DNA of 64,000 nucleotides from Emiliania huxleyi CCMP1516. Taxonomy: Eukaryota; Haptophyta; Isochrysidales; Noelaerhabdaceae. The DNA is taken from the NCBI RefSeq assembly GCF_000372725.1, contig NW_005200469.1, positions 36,493 to 100,492 of the forward strand, written 5' to 3'. Of the stretch, positions 47,801 to 58,885 are shown one piece after another (within the stretch, counting starts at the first letter, position 1; every line of letters begins with the position of its first letter). The notes beneath the pieces were generated by a model. That model searched no databases. It was given only the letters and a program-made list of their open reading frames with translations, and was not told the DNA's origin. Both the position numbers and the translations under genes were made by a program.

Positions 47801-50345
47801 CCCGCCCGGCCGCTGGCTGCCAAACGCGCTCTGCGAAATATATCGGGAGTCGTGCCCGACGAAGGCGGGCAAAGATCCTTGGGACCGCGAATTCACGAAT
47901 GATTGCCCAAAGCATCGCGACAATTGCTCGCTTACTCTCTCGCCTCCGAGCGAATGGGACTGCGCGGACCCGACCTTCGTGCAGCCCTGCAACTGGAACA
48001 ACGAGACCGGAGGCGACCCCTCCCTCCTCGGGAAGAGCATCTACCAGCTGCCGCTGCTTCCCGTCGAGCAGGACTTCCCCTTCGCCTGCGCCGCCGGCCT
48101 CCTCGGTTCGGCCGACCCCGAGGAGCAGTCGAGCAGCAGCTGCGCCGGCCATTGCCCTGCAGGCTTCCAATGCCCCACAGAGGCGACCTATGAGGCGCTG
48201 CCCTGCGTTACTGGCCACTACTGCCCGCAAGGGACGAGCGTCCCCCTTCCTTGCCCCGCCGGATCGTACTCGAACGCCACAAACCTCACCGCCGCGAGTG
48301 AGTGCACCGACGCCTCGCCGGGCCACTTCGCCACCATCGGCTCGACGCAGCAGACGCCGTGCGCCAAGGGGTCGTACACGGACGCGCCCAAGCAGGACAC
48401 GTGCGCGCTTTGCGCCCCTGGCACCTCGTCGAATCAAGGCAACCACTCTTGCAGCGAGTGCGCTGCGGGCACATACGCCGCCAACCCCGGCCAGGGCGAG
48501 TGCATGCGCTGCCCCCATCCCCTCGGTAGTGGGGTCGGCGACGTCACCTGCTCCGTCTGCCAGAAGGACTTCTACCTGCTCAAGAGCGCCGACCCGGCCG
48601 ACATCTATGAGGCGCCGGCTGAGTACTGCAAGCCCTGTCTCCCGCTCGCCGAGTGTCCAGACAACACCACGCTCGAGACCCTCGTCGTCCCGCCCGGCTA
48701 TTGGCGCGCCAGCTCCTCCAGCGACGTGCTGACAGAGTGCGGACCCTTTGGCGGGGATGGCGAGGCGCGCTGCGCGGGCGGAAGAGAGGCGGGCAGCGCC
48801 GGCGCTGGCTACTGCGCCGCCGAGTTCACGGGTCCCGAGTGTCGGTTGTGTGCCGACCCGGGCCTCCACCTCGTCGCGGGCAGTGCTTGCGACGAGTGCC
48901 CGACCCAAGGTCTGATCATCGGGCGCATCGCCGCCATCGGCCTTGGCGTGACTTTGGCGTGCGGCCTCATCGCGTGGCTCGCTACGAAGCAGAGCTTGCG
49001 CTCCCGCCGTCTCATCGGCCCTCCGCTTCGCCTCGCCGACCGAGTCACCGCTTCGTGCTGGCTCTACTTGTCGGGCCTGAGCATGATTCCCAAGCTCAAG
49101 ATCCTGCTCGGCTTCTACCAGACCAGCACCGTGCTCACGACGACGTACTCGGCACGGCTGCCGGTAAAGTACACCAGCTGGACGGAGAGCGTGAGCGAGG
49201 TGATCGCCATCGACTGGTCAGGGCTGCTGATGCCTGCGCAGTGCGCGACTCGCCCGCCGCCGCAGGGGAGAGCGCGCCCCGACCCGCTCCGGAGTGCCGC
49301 TCTTGCGAATAGGTGCATCTCATACTCGGCGCGCCTCCTCGTGATTGCAATCTCGCCCGTCGCGCTCGTCGCTCTCTACGCCGCCGTCGCTGGCTGCGTC
49401 CGGCTCCGGCGCTGGCTCGCGGCGGCGGAGCGCGAGTCGCTCCGCCGCGCGTCGCTGCAGGCCCTGCTCGACGCGACGCCCCTCTGCCTCCTGCTGGTGT
49501 TCTGCTTTTCGCCGTCGGTCAGTGCCTCCATCTTCAAGGCGTGGAGCTGCCAGGCCTACACCGTGTCTGCACAACAGAAGGTGGAGTACATGCGGCAGGC
49601 ACCGCCGCCGCAGAGCGCAGCCGCACACAGCGTACCGGAGTGTCTCATCCGGCCCCCTCGCACCGCCAGGACCCTTCCGTCGAGTGTGGCTCCGACGAGC
49701 ACAGCTCGATCACCCTCCTCGCCGGCTGCTTAGTCGGGCTGTGGCCACTGGGCTCGCTGGTCCTCTACTCGTCACTCGTCATCGCTTGCTACTGGCCGCT
49801 CCGCGCCCGCACGCCCAACAAGCTCTCACGGGCTTGCGGTTTCCTCCACCGCGAGTACAAGCTGCCCTTCTACTACTGGGAGGTGGTCGCTGTCGCACGC
49901 GTCGCAGCAGCCCATGCTCTCTTCTCTCCCTCCCTTAATACAATCAGGACCCCGGAACTTGAAGAGCTACTTGGTATCGGCAGGCCCACGCGCTCAGAGC
50001 GGTTCCGGAACCGGCTTGGAGGGAAAGGATAGAGTCTCATCTCATCCGTTTCAGCGATAGCAATTTAAGCCCCCAAACCTCCTCATTTCTTAAAAGGTTG
50101 TAAAAATCTTAAAAGGTCTTAAAAATCCCTCCCTCTCAGAAAACNNNNNNNNNNNNNNNNNNNNNNNNNNNNNNNNNNNNNNNNNNNNNNNNNNNNNNNN
50201 NNNNNNNNNNNNNNNNNNNNNNNNNNNNNNNNNNNNNNNNNNNNGCCCATGTTTTTTTTTTTCCTTCCTTCCCTCCGTGCCTCCATCCTTCGTTCCTTCC
50301 CCCCCCCCTTTCTTCCTTCCCCCCCCCCCTTTTTTTTTTTTTTCC

Positions 50346-50388
<43 letters not shown>

Positions 50389-52512
50389 GAGCGCCCTCCT
50401 GCCCCCACTGACGCGGCTGCAGGTGGTTGAGCTCGCGAGAAGAATCACGTTGACCGGAGTGGTCCTGCTGATCGACGAGAAGAAGGCCATCCTCCGCCTC
50501 GCGGTGGCGACGCTGATCTGCTCGAACTACGTGACGATCTTGGCGATCACGCGCCCCTACAAGAGGCTGGACGACGATGTGCTCGCGGTGGTGCGCGCAC
50601 ACGGAGTCCGCCCGCGCCTTGCCCCCCCAGGACTATCCCCCCGCCCACCAGACCGCTGCCCACACCCATGTGCCGCATGCAGGCGGCGGGTCTGCTTACG
50701 CTGCTCCTGTTCCTCGGGGCGAACTGGACGACCATCTACCTCATCATCGCCGAGCGCCACCCGAACACCTCCGAGGCGGCGGACATCCTCGGCTTCAGCT
50801 CGCTCGACCCGTTGGTCAACGCAATGCTCGCCCTCTTGGGAGTGCTCCTGCTCGCGTTCGCCATCGGCGTCATTCTCGCGTTCCGCAGCGCCACTCGCGT
50901 CCAGAAGATCCAGCTCGCCGAGACCAGGACACCGCCCGAGCTGACCGTGACGATGGGCCTGACCTGGCATCTCTTCAACAGCCACATCTGGTCGACTGGT
51001 CAAGACGCCGTCGCCGTCATCAAGAATGAGCTCCAGCAGCTGCTTACTGGTGTCAAGATCTTTCTTGACGTCGATGACCTCGAGGACATCGGCGCGCTGG
51101 AGTCGTACATCAGCAACTCGCAGGTCATCCTCTTCTTCTTGTCCAAGGGCTACTTCAAGTCGCGGGCACGCGTCCCCCCTCCGCTCTCCCCTCTCCAGCG
51201 AGCCCTGCCTTGCTTGCCTCGCCGCCCGCTCTCCCCTCTCCAGTGCCCGAAGTGCTTACCTCACCGCGTGCATTCTGCCCCCGGCGCGCAGAACTGCCTG
51301 CGCGAGATCCGCTCGTCGCTGGAGCAGAACAAGCCGCTCGTGCTGGTGCACGAGGCGAACCCGTCGAAGGGCGGTGGCACGATCGAGGCATCGCCGACCC
51401 GCTCTGCTAGGTCGCCCGGCCGGCGGGCCACTAGCCCATGCGTCCAAGCCGCGCCTCTCGCCACAGGAGCTGCGCGCCGAGTGCCCGGAGGAGCTGCAGC
51501 CGGACATCTTCGACATCGCGACTTGGCCTCTGATCGTGTGGCATCTCTAGACCGTGCCTGCTGCTGCTGCGAGCATGACACGGTGTGGCCTCACCACGGC
51601 CGGCGGAGGTCTAGGCACCGGATTCAGGAGTTCCAGCTAGTCAGCCTCAAGATGATCGCCGAGGCGCTGCTGCTACACACCCCGGCCTACGCGGGCCGGG
51701 ACGCGCTCCCACTCGCTGTGCCCGGCGAGGTGCTGGGCGAGCCGTGTTGCTTTGCCAAGACGGTGCTGGTCTCGGCCTCGCCCGCCAACCCGGGCGCCGA
51801 CACACTCGCCGGTGATCTCCGCGCCGCCTTTGCCGGCATCGACGTCACAACGGCGGAGGAGATGCCCCCGCGGGCAACCCACATGCTGCTCTACCTGTGT
51901 GAGGCGACCTGGTCGGACGAGATTACCCGAGATTACCCGAGCTAGCCGAGATTACCCGAGATTACCCGAGATTACCCGAGATTAGGCGACCTGGTCGGAC
52001 GAGGCGCTCGCGGATCAGGTGCGCAGCCGGCGAGGCTAGATCCGACTGCCCTCCACGTCCGCCCATCCCTGAGAGCCTTTGCTTGTGTGCACAGGTCAAG
52101 GAAGCACGCACGGCCAAGCTCAAGATTGTCATGGCCCACGAGAACGACGACAACCGCGACGGATGCCCGTTTAGGTCGACTTCTCGCTCGTCTGGGACGG
52201 CCTTTAGTGAATGCCATCGGTCCTAACGCGCAGCGTATTCGCCATAGCCGCTTCTTCGAGACCACGCCGCAGGAGCTCATCGCGGGAGGTCTGTACAAGG
52301 ACCTCGCCCTCGCCTGCTACCCGGGCCTTCACCGCGAGGTGAGCCTGCGGCTTCTCGCAAAGGCTCTCGGCGCGAAGGCGCATGGGGCGACGTCCATCCG
52401 CCAGCGCGTGGCCGAGCTCTCGCGTGGCGCGCGCGTTCGCGCACTGCAGCTCTTCGGGCCGGCGCCGGCGCCGGCGCCGGAACGCGCCTCTGTCGGCGTG
52501 GAGGTGCCATAG
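44818..52512 (+). CDS. TIR-domain receptor: beta-helix, GCC2/GCC3 repeats, multi-TM, TIR
   Basis: About 20 exons keep frame for 1,862 residues. In order: an N-terminal extension with a hydrophobic helix (AAALLLLLAACCGLLLLGIKLL); a second hydrophobic segment and a Pro-rich linker; a right-handed beta-helix including eight repeat exons (46180-47444) of the form GGAVYV..S.DV..HG..FT.C; GCC2/GCC3 (ephrin-receptor-like) repeats (CPAGSYSNATNLTAASEC, CAPGTSSNQGNHSCSEC); about seven or eight helices; then a TIR domain from ~1510 (WHLFNSHIWSTGQDAV, KIFLDVDDLEDI, VILFFLSKGYFKS, RNCLREI). Glu 1589 in SRNCLRE sits where NADase TIRs carry the catalytic Glu. A TIR-like second half follows (THMLLYLCEATWSD..KIVMAHEND..FFETTPQELI). 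Exons from 49313 on: to 49598, 49670-49882, 50423-50590, 50683-51165, 51292-51387, 51467-51540, 51615-51903, 51986-52018, 52095-52174, 52248-52512. A sensing or cell-death role is inferred only. Confidence 0.8.
46180..47444 (+). repeat. Eight tandem exon-intron modules of the receptor beta-helix
   Basis: Exons 46180-46257, 46332-46412, 46487-46567, 46657-46734, 46823-46903, 47000-47077, 47175-47255 and 47355-47444 are each 78, 81 or 90 bp, in phase 0. Most start TACGG(C/T)GGCGCTGTG or AGTGCCGGCGC and are followed by GTGCGTCG-type donors. Modules with DVSMHG..F..C and with D.L.DGAIFTEC tend to alternate. Confidence 0.9.
50145..50244. other. Scaffold gap (100 N) inside a receptor intron
   Basis: A run of about 100 N between exons ending at 49882 and starting at 50423. 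Flanking bases are T/C homopolymers and CT repeats. Reading frame across the gap is consistent with an intron. Confidence 0.98.
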
Positions 52513-52567
52513 GGGTGCCATAGGGGGGGCGCCCTCGCGCCTCACCGCAAGAGCAGCCAATGTGTCT

Positions 52568-52715
52568 ACTGGCGCCGCCCGACCTGATCGAGCTGCCGCA
52601 CCAGTGCGAGCCCTCTACATGCGTGCGGTCTGCACCAAGAGGATGTTCGAGCCAAGGTCAACGCCGTCCCGACGGCGTAGGCGGCGCGCGTGTGTGTGTG
52701 CGGTGCCCAACATAT
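52568..52715 (-). pseudogene. Inverted, diverged copy of the receptor's first coding bases
   Basis: Read on the minus strand it starts MLGTA and runs through bases matching 44818-44950 (GATCGAGCTGCCGCACCAGT on the plus strand here is the complement of the receptor's CTCGATC region). The frame is broken, so it is a relic. It sits 55 bp beyond the receptor's stop, making an inverted repeat around the whole gene. Confidence 0.75.
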
Positions 52716-53159
52716 TCATAGACTGAATCTTGATGATGCTCTTGTGCAGATCCGCCTGCTTCGCGACCTGTTTTCTTTTCTTCTCCCCCACATGAGGCGA
52801 ATAAAACGTAAAAGAAAACAAACGATATGATTTTTCCGCAAAGCGTCGTCCGTCGACGCGCCGACCCGCCATCCGCCATCCATAGAGAAGATAAGATAGA
52901 GCAAGCAAGGTGGTGAGTCTGTGTCTGAGACACAACAAGGTAATCCTTCCTTCTTACACACCGACCATGTCTGGAGCCTCGTGCACCTGACTTACTTCCC
53001 CACTTTTCTTTCTACAACATAATTGTTCCATAATAAAATAGGCTGCACGGCATGCAACCCCCCACCCCCCCAAACCACCACCCCACTCCCCGGCCCGCCC
53101 GCCTCCCTCCAAGTGTCCGACTGACCACGCAGCGAAGTATAAGGCCTTCACGGCTATAC

Positions 53160-53262
53160 GGCCTTCGCGGCAAGAGGTCCTCACGGACAGAGGTCCTCAC
53201 TCACAGCCAGAGGTCTTCAGACACGGCCAGAGGTCCTCACGGCCAGAGCGAGGTCCTCACGG
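53160..53262. repeat. CAGAGGTCCTCACGG tandem
   Basis: About five units of (GGC)CAGAGGTC(C/T)TCA(C/G)... with variable spacers. Confidence 0.75.
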
Positions 53263-53841
53263 GCGACGGCGGCGAAAGGGGCGGCCCCCAGAGGAGGAGG
53301 GGGTCAGCGGGCCGCGTGGCGTGGTGCATGTCTACCCCTTGCCTCTGCCACCCTGGCGACGGCAGTGTCGAGTTGAGCTTCCGCGCACCCTCCTCGAGGG
53401 CAGTACGCGTGGCTCTTGGTGTGAGCACAATGCACTGTATGTGCATGTATTGACATCGATGAGGGTTTGCGAGGGAGCTTTGTTGTAAAATTCTTGATTT
53501 ACTTGAATGGGACCCCCAGTCAGGGACGGCCTCTGGACGCGACGCCGACGGCCCCGACGGCCTGGCAGGGCCCTGGCGGCTGGTGGATGAAACCATTGTT
53601 TAATCAATTAAAACCGTAAGCCGTACGTATGCGTAATGTATGACTCCCCCTGTGCCCCACTGTTGCTCCCATGGCTAGGGGAGGTAGAGCTAGAGGGGAC
53701 ATCACTGGCAATCGGTCCCAGGCCAAGGCTTCTCACGACTCACCAGTCGCAGTCCCAGCCCATGTACCCATGTTCAGGATGCCTACGGTGCTCCGACGGG
53801 TGCCGTCGGCGGTGCCGCAAACGGTCGTCGCGCACGGACGA

Positions 53842-54012
53842 GAACGCCCCTGCCATTCCGCATTCGCCAACCGCGCTGAGAGATACGCGTGCAAACTTCA
53901 TGGGCGCACTCGTCACAACCCACTGTGCACTGAGTGCGCCCGTGAAGTTTGCAAAGACAACTCTAAGCGGTTCGACGAATGGCGGCGTTGGCGAATGTGG
54001 CAGGGGGCGTTC
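53842..54012. mobile_element. Foldback (MITE-like) element, imperfect inverted repeat
   Basis: Left arm 53842-53911 and right arm 53932-54012 pair over most of their length: outer GAACGCCCC.TGCCA, middle CATTCGCCAAC, inner GCAAACTTCA(T/C)GGGCGCACTC. The loop is 20 nt. The right arm carries about 11 extra bases. No clear flanking duplication was found. Confidence 0.75.
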
Positions 54013-55194
54013 GCTCGAAACCGGAAACGGCCGCTTTTCAACCATACCTCATGCATATGTGTGAATGACTCACGCAACGAGCCTGGCCGGCCTCGCGCGT
54101 GGTGGCAGGTGGCTGTGGCCCTGTAAAATCAGCCTGTGTCGCCGTGTCCCGGGGTGTCGGTGTCGCGACGGCGCTCGCGCGGCGGGGCGACACCCGCCGC
54201 CCCGGGGGCGCGGTGGAAGGGGCTAAGAGGCATCGGTCACACATCGCACCTCTCTCCGGCCAGCGCTATATCCAGACGAGTGACAACCACATTCCGCTGA
54301 GCTGACAGAGCACATGTGCAGAACTGGGGCAACGTCCTGGACTCTGAGTCGTCTTTACCTCTAATGACATCGCGCATACTCGGCGCCCTGGCCTGCGCAC
54401 GACCGCGACGCACACATGTAACCATGGCGACGCACCACCGTCCACCGGCACCGTTGGCTCAGGCGGCCAGGACGGGCTCCTGCCCCGGGATGAGCTGGAA
54501 GCTCGGGGTGGACTTGGCGATCTCGAGCTCGGCCTCGTTGCTTCATGTCCGCCTCGATGTCCGCATCCAAACAGGGGCGTCTAGATTCGGAGCGCTCGCC
54601 GAAGAGGAGTGCGACAAAATAGCGCCCGTGATTGCCTGCACGCTGCCCGCACTCACGGACTCCATACCCGAAAGAAAGAGAGGGGAGCTCGCAGGAGAGG
54701 CACAAGTGTTCGAAGAGAGAGTGGACCTGAGCAACGATATGACTTGGCGCGGCAAATGATCGCAGTGGGCGTCAGAAGAGTCGTCCTTGCGCGAGGAGAG
54801 CTCGATAAAAACTCGAGGGGCCAAAATATGCCGCGAGGAGGGCAGAGCTGCGACGAAAGGCGAGAGAAGCAGCGAGAGCAAGGGAGCGGCAGGCGGCGGC
54901 GCCGTCGCAGGACGAGGCAGAGGAGAGCGACGCGACAGAGGAGGAAGCGACAAGAGAGAGAACGACGGGCGGAGGAGTGGGACGACCGCGGGGTGGCATG
55001 AAGGTTCGCCGCATTACCGGTGGTCCCATGGCCGGTCCACGCCGTCGCTACGCCGTGCCGTCGCGCGCCATCCCCACGGCGCGCCCTGAGCGTACGGAGC
55101 GAGACACTGGAGCGACCCCCCCCCCCCACATCGCAAAAACAGAATTTAACCGAAAACAACTCAAAATCGCTCCAAGACTCCAGACTCCATGCTC

Positions 55195-55950
55195 TTATTC
55201 CTGCGTGACGCTGCTGGTGCTGCCCACGCTGCCGCCATCCACCTGGCGGCTGAGGAAGAGCTCGACTTGCCGCAGCCCGGCATCCGTCTTTGGCACCGCC
55301 AGATGTTCGCCTGGGTGGGTGCAAAGCTCGCGTGTCCCCTCGTCGAAATGGTCCATCAAATAGCGCGACCACTCAGGCAGTATGATCCCATCACTCTGGC
55401 CGTGGATGTGCAGCGTCGGTGTGCAGATGGGGGTCGCGTCTGCCAACAGAGCTAGCAGCTTGGGTTGCTTGGCGGTTTTGTAGCCAGCGGCGAGGACGGC
55501 GAAGCGGAAGGTGCCCGGCGGCAGCGCCGCGACCAAGAGGCTTGAGGTTGCTGCGCCCATTGAGTAGCCCCACAATCCATCATAGGGCCCGTGCGCAAGG
55601 ATGGCCCTCTTGACAAGTGCCAGCGTAGATGACCATTTGACTTCAGACCCGTCGTCAGCCTCGCCATTATCTGTCGCGATCCACGAGCGGCCTCCCCACG
55701 CGTCGGGTGCCGCGTGCGGGCCTTCGAGGCACTCGAATTGAACTCGCCCCGCAAAGCGTTGGTGCAGTTGCTGCAGGCTTTGCGCCATATATTTGGGACT
55801 AGAATGATGGCCGTGCAAGCACAGAATGCGCAGCTTCGGTGCGGTGCCCTCTACGTCTCCGCTTGACTCTGGACGCCTGATAACCAGGTCGGGTAGTGCG
55901 TCCGAAGCCTGTCGTGAGGAAGATGCCTCCTGTAGGAAGACGCTTCCCAT
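55195..55950 (-). CDS. FSH1-type serine hydrolase (alpha/beta hydrolase)
   Basis: 251 residues from the Met at 55950 (MGSVFLQEASSSRQ). LRILCLHGHHSSPKYMAQSL opens the fold, YDGLWGYSMGAATSSLL holds the nucleophile elbow G-Y-S-M-G, FAVLAAGYK follows, and PTLHIHGQSDGIILPEWS carries the acid Asp. ELCTHPGEHLAVPK carries the His, so the triad is complete. The frame is open further upstream to 56184, but that would overlap the divergent hydrolase gene, so I chose the inner Met. Family members (FSH1/FSH2, OVCA2) are cytosolic esterases of unclear substrate. Confidence 0.75.
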   Translation of the reverse strand: MGSVFLQEASSSRQASDALPDLVIRRPESSGDVEGTAPKLRILCLHGHHSSPKYMAQSLQQLHQRFAGRVQFECLEGPHAAPDAWGGRSWIATDNGEADDGSEVKWSSTLALVKRAILAHGPYDGLWGYSMGAATSSLLVAALPPGTFRFAVLAAGYKTAKQPKLLALLADATPICTPTLHIHGQSDGIILPEWSRYLMDHFDEGTRELCTHPGEHLAVPKTDAGLRQVELFLSRQVDGGSVGSTSSVTQE

Positions 55951-56149
55951 GCCCAGCAGGATTTGCCAGGGGAACCAACCAGGCCGATGCGCTGATGGCC
56001 AGCTGTCGTCCCCGAAAGTTCGCGCGCGTCCCTGCGCTCTCTCCAAAGCAACAGCGCGCGATACACACACAGCATCGAGTATCGAGTGCGTGATGCTCCC
56101 CCTCGTTGGCTGGTGCACCGCGACACTACCGCGCACGCCGCCTCCACTC

Positions 56150-57000
56150 ATGGCGCTGCCTTCCTGGGTGCTGTCCGCGCGCACAGCGGAGATCTCCGAG
56201 ACAGAGGCTCAGGCAGCCTTCAGCGGCATGCAGACGGTTGAGCTCACGCTTCCTACCGCTGTTGCCTCTGGCCCTGTCGTCACTCGCTACCTCAAGACGG
56301 CGGTCGAACCTTCACCAGAGGAGGAGCCACCGTTGCTGCTGGTCCACGGCTTTGACATCTCCTTGGCTTTGGAGTACCGCCGGCTGCTGCCGCTCCTTGA
56401 GGCTTTGGGCATTGAGGGGTACGCGCCTTGCATCGCGGGCTGGGGCTTCACAGAGACGACGAACCTGCGCAGCGTCCGCGTCGAAGCCAAGCGAGCGCAT
56501 TTGCTCGCCTTCTGGAGGAGCGTGCTCGGCAGCCGCCTGGCCGTTGGGTGGGGGCTTCGCTGGGCGCCTGCGTCGCCCTCGACTGCTACCGCGCCGAACC
56601 GGGCGCATTCCGTTCATTTGCATCGCTCGCGCCGGCCTTCTTCACGCCGCCGCCGCCCGTCCTGCCGGCGCCTCTCGGCCGACTGCTGCTTCAAAACGTG
56701 CTCACCGCGCCGAGTGTGCGCGAGAGCATCGCCAAGCAGGCCTACCACGTGAAGGAGGACCAGACGGAGGACGCCATCCGTTGTGGTAATTTGCACCTCA
56801 GTCGCGCAGAGTGGGAGGAGGACTCGCTAGAATGGCTAATGAGTGGCGCGGCGCGTACGGCAACCTCGCGCCGCACGTGGCAGAGCTGGGCGCGCTGGAG
56901 ACGCTCACCCTGTGGGGTCGCGAGGACGAGGTGATTCCTCCGGCTAGGGTCGGAAGCTGGCCGGCGGCGAGGCTGGTCCAGGCGCTCGGGTCACGCAGCA
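56150..57000 (+). CDS. Alpha/beta hydrolase, frame broken twice
   Basis: Starts MALPSWVLSARTAEISETEA. PPLLLVHGFDISLALEYRRLLPLL is the oxyanion HG region, WGFTETTNLRSVRVEAKRAHL follows, and VGASLGACVALDCY holds the nucleophile elbow G-A-S-L-G. LTLWGREDEVIPPA carries the acid Asp. The catalytic His is not clearly seen past 56960. The frame changes near 56548 (LGSRLAV / VGASLGA) and near 56856 (LMSG / AYGNLAPHVAEL), so this is either a pseudogene or sequence with indel errors. The 3' end is uncertain. It diverges from the FSH1-type gene, about 200 bp apart. Confidence 0.55.
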
Positions 57001-58885
57001 CCTACTTTTTTTGCGCGTGGCGAGGTGGTCGACGGCGACGGCGACACGTCGAGTGTCGTCGCGGCAGCAGAGCGGTGGGACGCGGTGGCGGCGCCAGATT
57101 CGGAGATCTTGACATATCGCGCCGGCACCCGCTCGGGTACCTCAGTTTCAAAGACTCTTTTGTATTTGCTGCTACAGTGCTGGAACATTACGTCGTTATG
57201 TTCAACATACGCCCCCCCCCCCCCCCCCACGCCACCGGGTGAGCGGTGAGACCCCTGCTAACGGGTGTACACTGTAAAGAAGCCACGTACCCCGTACGGC
57301 TTTAACAACCGCGTCCGCGAAAAAAAGTAATATATCTGTACTTCCAACACCCGGACGTTCCCAGGGTGATGGAAGGTTCGACGCACCCCCGGACTGGGCG
57401 GAGAGATCCCAGGAGCACGCTGCTGGGCTGTCCGCCCCGCCCCCACTTGCCCTGACTGCACAGGATAGCGTGCCCCGACGAACGGCGACACATAGCGGGG
57501 GACAATGCGCCGGGGGGTATGCCTAACTTTGGTGCTTTGTGTGGGTCGCGTTCCCATGGTAGCTGTGTGGCTGAAGCCCTCGTGCCGCTGGCGTGCCCCC
57601 TCCAGCGGCTGGCCCCTCGAGACTGTTGGTGCTACCTTGGCGGGAGGGGGAGAGGGAGGCCCGGTGGGAGGAGAGGGAGAGGGAGGCCCGGTGGGAGGGG
57701 AGGGAGAGGGAGGCCGCCTTGGGCTCTCCTCTCCCCTCCCTGGGCTCTTCTCCCCTCCCCTCCCTGGGCTCTTCTCCCCTCTCCTGCCTGGTACTCTCGG
57801 CCTGATTACCGGAGCGTCTGCTGGAGCAGACGCTGGGGGGAAACTCTCGCCCGGAGGCGGATGGGGATGGGGCGGGGCGCCGCGCCGCCGCCGCCGCGCC
57901 GCCTTCTCCCGCGGCGCCGCCTTCTCCCGCAACTCCCGCTTTGACCTCCCCCAACTATCACGGCACTATAATTTCACATTATATCAGGCGCTGCCCCTGA
58001 CTGCCTTTGCGAGGACCGCAGCAGCGGTGGTTGAGCCGGTCCGCGGTTCGAGCTGGGAGCTTTTGGCTCCTGGTTCGATTCTCGCGAGGAAGGTCGCTTC
58101 GCTCTCGCGGAGCGAGCGCGGGCGACGCGAGCGCGCGCGCGTGTGCACGTGCGCGGCTGCGCAGGCGCTGGCGCAGGAGCAGGCGAGGCGAGGCGGACGG
58201 CGGCGGCGCGCGATCTCTGCTTTTGCTCGGGTGAGGCGTGGCTTGCGCGCCGCGCGCGGGCCCGCGCGCGGCGCGGTGATGACGCCGCACGCTGAAGAGT
58301 CCTTGGTGACCCACCGCGGTGGCAGCGAGCCAGAGCAAGCGACCTGCCGCATGACGGGTAGACCTCGATACAAAAGAATTTTTTTCACAACCGCGTCCAC
58401 GCGAAAACCGTCCGCGCTCGAGTCTAACCAGGGGGCCGTACATGTACACTCGCTCCGGGCGATCTCCCGCGCTCAACAGTGTGGAACAAACCCAAAACAC
58501 GGCCCATATTAGCAATTAGGCAACACGATAGGCTACTCCAGGTGACTCTGCAACGCTCAGGGGGGGGCGTGGTCGGCAAAAGCTAGAACGACTGCACCGA
58601 GTCCCGCGCGCGCGCCGAGTCCCGGCCGGAGCTCTGCGCGGACTCTCGCCCCGACGCCGAGCTCCTCCGCGCCGTCTCGACCTCTTCGTCGAGCGCCACC
58701 AGCTTGGCGAGGCAGCGCGTGTCCCACTGCCTCCACGTCCGCCACGCCTAGGAAGGAGGCCGCCTTCAGCTTCCACACACCACAGGTGTCGGACCCCCTC
58801 TCAGTATGTGACCACCGGGGGACCCCCCCCGGGGGGGGGGGGGGGGGGAGACGCCCGAGCATACTGTGTCGGCTTACGCATCTGG
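57001..58885. other. Intergenic region with poly-C and G-rich minisatellite
   Basis: A C run at about 57210-57227 and GGGAGAGGGAGGCCCGGTGG-type tandem units at 57640-57720, followed by CTCCCCTCCCTGGGCTCTTC units to about 57790. The long plus-strand frame over these repeats is not a convincing gene. Confidence 0.45.

Larger units (their letters stand above)
52716..55194. other. Intergenic region with tandem repeat and foldback
   Basis: Holds a GGCCAGAGGTCCTCACGG tandem at 53160-53262 and the foldback at 53842-54012. A 151-residue plus-strand frame (53671-54126) crosses the foldback and is not accepted as a gene. Short frames at 54300-55090 lack motifs. Confidence 0.45.

Noticed and set aside
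53671-54126. 151-residue plus-strand frame with Cys/His pattern, like a transposase zinc finger
   Set aside because: Most of the pattern lies in the foldback arms and loop, so it is explained by the inverted repeat rather than by a protein family.
58060-58085. GGTTCGATTC, a possible tRNA T loop
   Set aside because: No acceptor or anticodon stem pairs at the right distance on either strand.
57505-58512. 335-residue plus-strand frame
   Set aside because: Gly/Arg/Pro-rich and built over minisatellites, with no domain motifs.
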